Assembly (NCBI GenBank): GCA_017501105.1
Contig: JAFVXO010000039.1
Location: 1-36,647, forward strand
Reading direction: 5' to 3'
Length of the DNA stretch: 36,647 nt
Source: Clostridia bacterium
GTDB lineage: Bacteria; Bacillota; Clostridia; RGIG7378
Shown: positions 33,025-36,647 of the stretch, piece by piece
Layout: every line of letters begins with the position of its first letter
Position numbering within the stretch: the stretch's first letter is position 1
Position numbers and translations under genes: made by a program
Notes under the pieces: model-generated
Seen by the model: the letters and a program-made list of their open reading frames with translations, nothing else
Database searches by the model: none
What the model was told of the DNA's origin: nothing

Positions 33025-33101
33025 CGGGGTGTGGCTCAGGTAGGTAGAGCGCTTGGTTCGGGACCAAGAGGTCGCCCGTTCGAATCGGGTCACTCCGACC
33101 A
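33025..33101 (+). tRNA. tRNA-Pro (anticodon CGG)
   Basis: A 77-nt tRNA with encoded CCA. CGGGGTG pairs with CACTCCG (one G-U). The anticodon stem CTTGG/CCAAG encloses TTCGGGA, giving CGG for CCG codons. The T-arm contains CGTTCGAATCG. Confidence 0.95.
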
Positions 33102-33103
33102 AG

Positions 33104-33137
33104 ATCGACAAGTTTCGGTAGAAGCTTGTCGATTTTT
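33104..33137 (+). terminator. Terminator of tRNA-Pro
   Basis: ATCGACAAG pairs with CTTGTCGAT, extended by TTC/GAA, followed by TTTT. Confidence 0.85.
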
Positions 33138-33176
33138 AATGCAGACCAAACTGGTGCACTTTCGCCGGATACTTTT

Positions 33177-33292
33177 CTTCTAACCCCTAACCTCCTAACC
33201 TCTTACCTCTCACTTCTTACCTCTCACTTCTTACTTCTTACTTCTAACTTCTAACTTTCCCCTCCTGCCTCTTCCTCATTTCTCCTTCCTGT
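33177..33292 (+). repeat. Pyrimidine-strand heptamer tandem repeat
   Basis: Eleven imperfect units of the form C(T/C)TCT(T/A/C)A run from 33177 to 33254 (one unit is 8 nt). They are followed by about 37 nt of C/T-rich sequence. The other strand is strongly purine-rich. It lies between the tRNA-Pro terminator and the promoter of the nucleotidyltransferase gene. Confidence 0.85.
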
Positions 33293-33321
33293 TTGCAATA
33301 AATTGCCATAGGAGCTATAAT
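33293..33321 (+). promoter_or_regulatory. Promoter of the nucleotidyltransferase operon
   Basis: TTGCAA (33293-33298), a 17-nt spacer and TATAAT (33316-33321), immediately after the pyrimidine repeat. Confidence 0.75.
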
Positions 33322-33384
33322 CTTAGGTATTATTATGGATGTGTGCGCCATGTTGGTGATTTCGCGATAATCATGGAGGATGTG

Positions 33385-34350
33385 ATGGATACAACACTTG
33401 TTGTCTTGGCAGCCGGTCTGGGGAGCAGATTTGGCGGAGACAAACAAATGTCCCAGGTGGGACCTGGAGGCCAGATGCTCATGGAGTATTCGGTCTACGA
33501 TGCTATCAGAGCAGGTTTCACAAAGGTGGTATTTATCCTTAAGAGGGAGATGATCCCCAGCGTAAAGGAGACAATAGGAGACAAGATTTCTGACCTGATT
33601 CAGGTAGAGTATGCCGTTCAGGATTTTACAAAGATGCCCCATTGGTACCGTGTGCCCGAGGAGAGAACCAAGCCGTTCGGTACGGTTCACGCGGTTCTTT
33701 GCGCAGCAGAGTACATACAGGAGCCATTTGCTACCATAAATGCAGACGACTACTATGGCCCCAGAGCATTTGAACTTATGCATAGCATGCTAATCAAGTT
33801 GTCTGCCTCTACAGAGGGGGCTATGGTACCCTACATTCTCAAGAATACCCTCAACCCGTCAGGTGGAGTTACCCGCGGAATATGCAGGATGGTGGCTGGG
33901 GACCTCCAGAGCGTGTGTGAGACCAGAAACATCGTATATGATGTTTCTACTGATACAATTCTGGCTGACGCCTCAGGCAATGCCGCCATTAGCACAGGTC
34001 ATGAGGATGTTAATAAAGGCAAGCAGATTCTGTCTCCAGAGGAAGTTGTCTCCATGAATTTCTGGGGATTCAGGCAGGACTTTATGCCTATTATGGGTGA
34101 ATATTTTGATCAGTTCCTGAGGGGGCTTGATACCACCGCCATCAAGGCCGAATGTCTGCTTCCAATTATGGTTAATGATATGTTGTCTCAGAATCTTCTG
34201 CGGATACAGGCAATGGCATCTGAGGAAAAGTGGTTCGGCATGACGTATAAGGAGGACAGGGATACCGTGATGTCCAACCTCAGGGGCATGGTGGACAGAG
34301 GACTGTATCCGGAGGATTTGTGGGCTCAGAATCAATGGGCTACGATCTAA
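33385..34350 (+). CDS. Nucleotidyltransferase (NDP-sugar synthase type)
   Basis: A 321-aa nucleotidyltransferase. The N-terminal LVVLAAGLGSRFGGDKQMSQVGPGGQMLMEYSVYDA is the Rossmann-like GT-A signature (A-G-x-G-S-R-x-G-x-x-K). FATINADDYYGPRAF carries the metal-binding Asp. The C-terminal part is mixed alpha/beta with MNFWGFRQDFMP. Likely product is an NDP-activated sugar; the exact sugar cannot be told. The start follows GGAGGATGTG (33385); an upstream in-frame ATG has no ribosome site. The CapD-like gene starts 25 nt later, so both probably serve the same surface-polysaccharide pathway. Confidence 0.85.
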   Translation: MDTTLVVLAAGLGSRFGGDKQMSQVGPGGQMLMEYSVYDAIRAGFTKVVFILKREMIPSVKETIGDKISDLIQVEYAVQDFTKMPHWYRVPEERTKPFGTVHAVLCAAEYIQEPFATINADDYYGPRAFELMHSMLIKLSASTEGAMVPYILKNTLNPSGGVTRGICRMVAGDLQSVCETRNIVYDVSTDTILADASGNAAISTGHEDVNKGKQILSPEEVVSMNFWGFRQDFMPIMGEYFDQFLRGLDTTAIKAECLLPIMVNDMLSQNLLRIQAMASEEKWFGMTYKEDRDTVMSNLRGMVDRGLYPEDLWAQNQWATI

Positions 34351-34375
34351 GGGAACAAAGTGACAGGAGATAGTA

Positions 34376-36307
34376 ATGAAGGTTAAATTGTTTGGACGCA
34401 GACTAGTGCTGGTTTTTGTGGATGCTCTCATCCTTCTGTTAAGCACCATGGGAGTTCTGCTTATAGGCTCTATACGCTCTGCAGGAGGGGTAGACGTTAC
34501 CCGTATATTGGTCAATTGCGCTATACAAGTTGTGGTGGTTTTTGCCTGCAGATTTGCTTTTAGACTGTATTCCATAGTTTGGAGGTACGCCAATCCCCAG
34601 GCTTATCTTTTGTTGATTATCAGTGATGTTCTTAGCTGTGCGATTTCTATACTTGTGCTAAGATTTACGCCTTATTATACAGGAGCACTGTCAGCGGTGG
34701 CTGTCAATGCAGTGGGAGCATTCCTTGTTTTGGCCTCCCGAATGATATATCAGCAGATATACAGTCACTTGCAGCCCGGCAGCCAGGATATGAGTAAAAT
34801 TAACATAGCCATTGTTGGCGCAGGAATGGTAGGTTCTCTGCTTGCTCAGGAATTGATATATAACGAAAAATCTCAGTACAAGCCAATGTTCTTTATAGAC
34901 AAGGATCCTACTAAAGTTGGCAATTATGTTCATGGTATCAAGGTTCTACCGGAGAATGAAGAGACGGCGGAACATATCAATCACCTTCCTATACAGGAGG
35001 TGCTGATTGCCCTGCCAAACATTTCGGCGGATGATCTCCAGAGGTTGTTCAAGCGCTATGGAAAGTCTAATTGCAGGGTCAAGGTATATGATTCCTATGG
35101 TTCCAAGGGCAATGGACATGCCAAGGCTATTCGAAATATCAACATCGAGGACCTGTTATACAGAGATAATGTAACCCTCTATAACCGCAAGACCATGGAT
35201 ACCTACAGAGACAAGGTGGTGCTGGTAACAGGTGGTGGAGGTTCCATAGGCAGTGAGATATGCAGACAGATTGCTGCTCTGCATCCCAGACAGCTGATTA
35301 TATTCGATATTTACGAGAACAACGCATACGACATTCAACAGGAGCTGGTAAGGAAATACGGTGCCAATCTAAATCTTGCGGTGGAAATAGGCTCTGTCAG
35401 AGACAAAGTTCGTCTGGAGACAATATTCGATGAGTATAGGCCTCAGATAGTTCTCCATGCCGCAGCACACAAACACGTACCACTCATGGAGCATAGTTCC
35501 TGCGAGGCGATTAAGAATAACGTGGTTGGCACATATAACACTGCAAACATGGCAGAGAAGTATGGAGCAGACAGATTTGTATTGATTTCTACGGACAAGG
35601 CTGTAAACCCCACTAATATTATGGGAGCATCCAAGCGAGTATGTGAGATGATTGTTAACTGTCGCGGGGATAGCAATACCGTATTTTCTGCAGTTCGATT
35701 TGGAAACGTGCTTGGTTCCAACGGTTCAGTAGTGCCTCTGTTTATGAAACAGATTGAGGAAGGTGGCCCGATTACCATTACAGACAGGCGAATTGTTCGT
35801 TTCTTTATGACTATCAAGGAGGCAACACAGTTAGTCATGGAGGCTGGTTCCATAGCCAATCAGGGCGACTTGTTTGTGCTGGATATGGGCAAGCCAATAT
35901 GCATTCTGGATTTGGCAGAGGATATGATAAGGCTGGCTGGACTTAAGCCCTACGAGGACATTGACATTATGGAGATTGGTCTGAGACCTGGAGAGAAACT
36001 CTACGAGGAGTTGTTGGCCAACGGACAGGACCAGTTCGCCACCTCTAACAACAAGATCTTTATTGAGAAGAAGGAATCCTTTACACGGGCCCAAGTAGAC
36101 GAATACATAGAGATGCTAATGGAGGCTGTTGCCAATGAGGAACAGGGAGTCGGAACCATCAGCGTCAAGGAAGTTCTCCGAAAGGTAGTTACTACATATA
36201 GGGATCCAGAGGAGGTCAACAGAAATACAGATGTATACGAGATGAAGTGTGCAGAGGAGAAGCATCAGGAGATTGGCGCTAGAGAGAAGTCGGTCATTAA
36301 GGTGTGA
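34376..36307 (+). CDS. Membrane CapD/FlaA1-type nucleoside-diphosphate sugar dehydratase
   Basis: A 643-aa inner-membrane protein. The N-terminal part (about 1-120) has four hydrophobic spans, as in WbpM/CapD proteins. Next is a CoA-binding-like Rossmann segment (NIAIVGAGMVGSLLAQEL) and then a short-chain dehydratase domain starting VVLVTGGGGSIGSEICRQI. The catalytic T-D-K is in LISTDKAVNPTNIMGASKR. HAAAHKHVPLMEH, VRFGNVLGSNGSVVPLF and LRPGEKLYEELL also fit UDP-GlcNAc 4,6-dehydratases. It probably makes a keto-sugar for capsule, teichoic acid or glycan modification. The start follows GACAGGAGATAGTA. Confidence 0.92.
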   Translation: MKVKLFGRRLVLVFVDALILLLSTMGVLLIGSIRSAGGVDVTRILVNCAIQVVVVFACRFAFRLYSIVWRYANPQAYLLLIISDVLSCAISILVLRFTPYYTGALSAVAVNAVGAFLVLASRMIYQQIYSHLQPGSQDMSKINIAIVGAGMVGSLLAQELIYNEKSQYKPMFFIDKDPTKVGNYVHGIKVLPENEETAEHINHLPIQEVLIALPNISADDLQRLFKRYGKSNCRVKVYDSYGSKGNGHAKAIRNINIEDLLYRDNVTLYNRKTMDTYRDKVVLVTGGGGSIGSEICRQIAALHPRQLIIFDIYENNAYDIQQELVRKYGANLNLAVEIGSVRDKVRLETIFDEYRPQIVLHAAAHKHVPLMEHSSCEAIKNNVVGTYNTANMAEKYGADRFVLISTDKAVNPTNIMGASKRVCEMIVNCRGDSNTVFSAVRFGNVLGSNGSVVPLFMKQIEEGGPITITDRRIVRFFMTIKEATQLVMEAGSIANQGDLFVLDMGKPICILDLAEDMIRLAGLKPYEDIDIMEIGLRPGEKLYEELLANGQDQFATSNNKIFIEKKESFTRAQVDEYIEMLMEAVANEEQGVGTISVKEVLRKVVTTYRDPEEVNRNTDVYEMKCAEEKHQEIGAREKSVIKV

Positions 36308-36317
36308 GAATAGTCTG

Positions 36318-36647
36318 GTGAACAGAATTTATATTAAGAGACTAATATTATTGACATTGGTGATTGCCTGGATGGCAGTCATCTTTGTTTTCTCTGCGCA
36401 AACATCCGCCGAGTCTTCTGACTTAAGTACAGGTGTGACCAGGGTGGTATGCAGCATTTTCGTAAGTGGATTTGACAAAATGCCGGATGAGGAGAAAATG
36501 AATGTAATCATGGAAGCGGAGGAAGTCATCCGTACCATGGGACATGGCCTGGAGTTCTGTGGACTGGCTGTGCTGCTGGCAGTATTAATTGGTACATATG
36601 AGAGAATTGGTATACTCAGTATCAACGGATACAGCAATTGGGCATTG
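36318..36647 (+). CDS. VanZ-like membrane protein, 5' part (runs off window)
   Basis: An open frame of 110 codons to the window edge. A GTG start gives VNRIYIKRLILL; the ribosome site is weak. The N-terminus has a membrane segment (LTLVIAWMAVIFVFSAQTSAESSDLS) with the F-x-F-S-x-Q-x-x-x-x-S motif of the VanZ family. A later RTMGHGLEFCGLAVLLAVLIG matches the family's H-x-x-E-F/Y helix. The family is linked to cell-envelope glycolipid and teicoplanin-resistance phenotypes. The gene begins 10 nt after the CapD-like stop and probably belongs to the same operon. Confidence 0.78.
   Translation, partial: MNRIYIKRLILLTLVIAWMAVIFVFSAQTSAESSDLSTGVTRVVCSIFVSGFDKMPDEEKMNVIMEAEEVIRTMGHGLEFCGLAVLLAVLIGTYERIGILSINGYSNWAL

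Noticed and set aside
33177-33292. CRISPR array
   Set aside because: The units are 7 nt and contiguous, with no spacers and no cas genes.

Overview
The window reads as a chromosomal segment of a low-to-mid GC Gram-positive bacterium, most likely a Clostridia-class Bacillota. The reasons are strong AGGAGG-type ribosome binding sites, TTGACA-17-TATAAT promoters, T-rich intrinsic terminators, single-chain PurL, MscL with a zinc-ribbon tail, Fhs, DUF1858, DUF2089, DUF5702/TadE-like and VanZ-like proteins, and an ECF sigma factor translationally coupled to a membrane anti-sigma candidate. I cannot name the genus. Most genes are ordinary housekeeping genes with strong preference for GAG and AAG codons.

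Layout. 1-9.6 kb: the end of purL, NADP-type gdhA, a secreted GH18 glycosidase, nfo, a minus-strand HAD phosphatase-dus pair, yfcE, and a cyuA/UPF0597 L-cysteine desulfidase-like gene. 9.6-12.5 kb: a small membrane protein, tRNA-Ser(GGA), HU, an RlmL-type RNA methyltransferase and a DUF1858 redox-disulfide protein. 12.46-16.33 kb: an AT-richer accessory island punctuated by three related terminator hairpins. The first two sit in a 71-bp direct repeat that includes the last codons of the DUF1858 gene. The island holds a structured leader RNA candidate, a 123-aa and a 44-aa membrane protein, two paralogous membrane-anchored proteins and an ECF sigma/anti-sigma pair. 16.4-17.9 kb: a DUF2089 plus SHOCT/GIN-like protein pair. 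18-21 kb: metK-fhs. 21-26 kb: a TelA-like gene divergent from a PHP phosphatase, a DUF6514-like protein, mscL, an unknown membrane protein and ychF. 26.2-28.4 kb: three overlapping pilin-like (TadE/DUF5702/TadE) genes without assembly machinery. 28.5-30 kb: a MetH-like protein that has lost its zinc ligands. 30-36.6 kb: thrS, tRNA-Glu(CTC), a Cof-type HAD phosphatase, tRNA-Pro(CGG), a heptamer pyrimidine repeat, a nucleotidyltransferase, a CapD/FlaA1-type sugar dehydratase and the start of a VanZ-like gene.

How the genes fit together. Amino-nitrogen and one-carbon functions recur (PurL, GdhA, MetK, Fhs, cysteine desulfidase, MetH-like). Envelope functions form a second theme (GH18, TelA, MscL, pilin-like set, GIN-domain protein, ECF island, CapD/VanZ). 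The most unusual items are the zinc-less MetH-like protein, the terminator-repeat island with its sigma module and leader RNA, the orphan pilin-like operon, and two genes whose start codons lie exactly 11 nt behind an intrinsic terminator.
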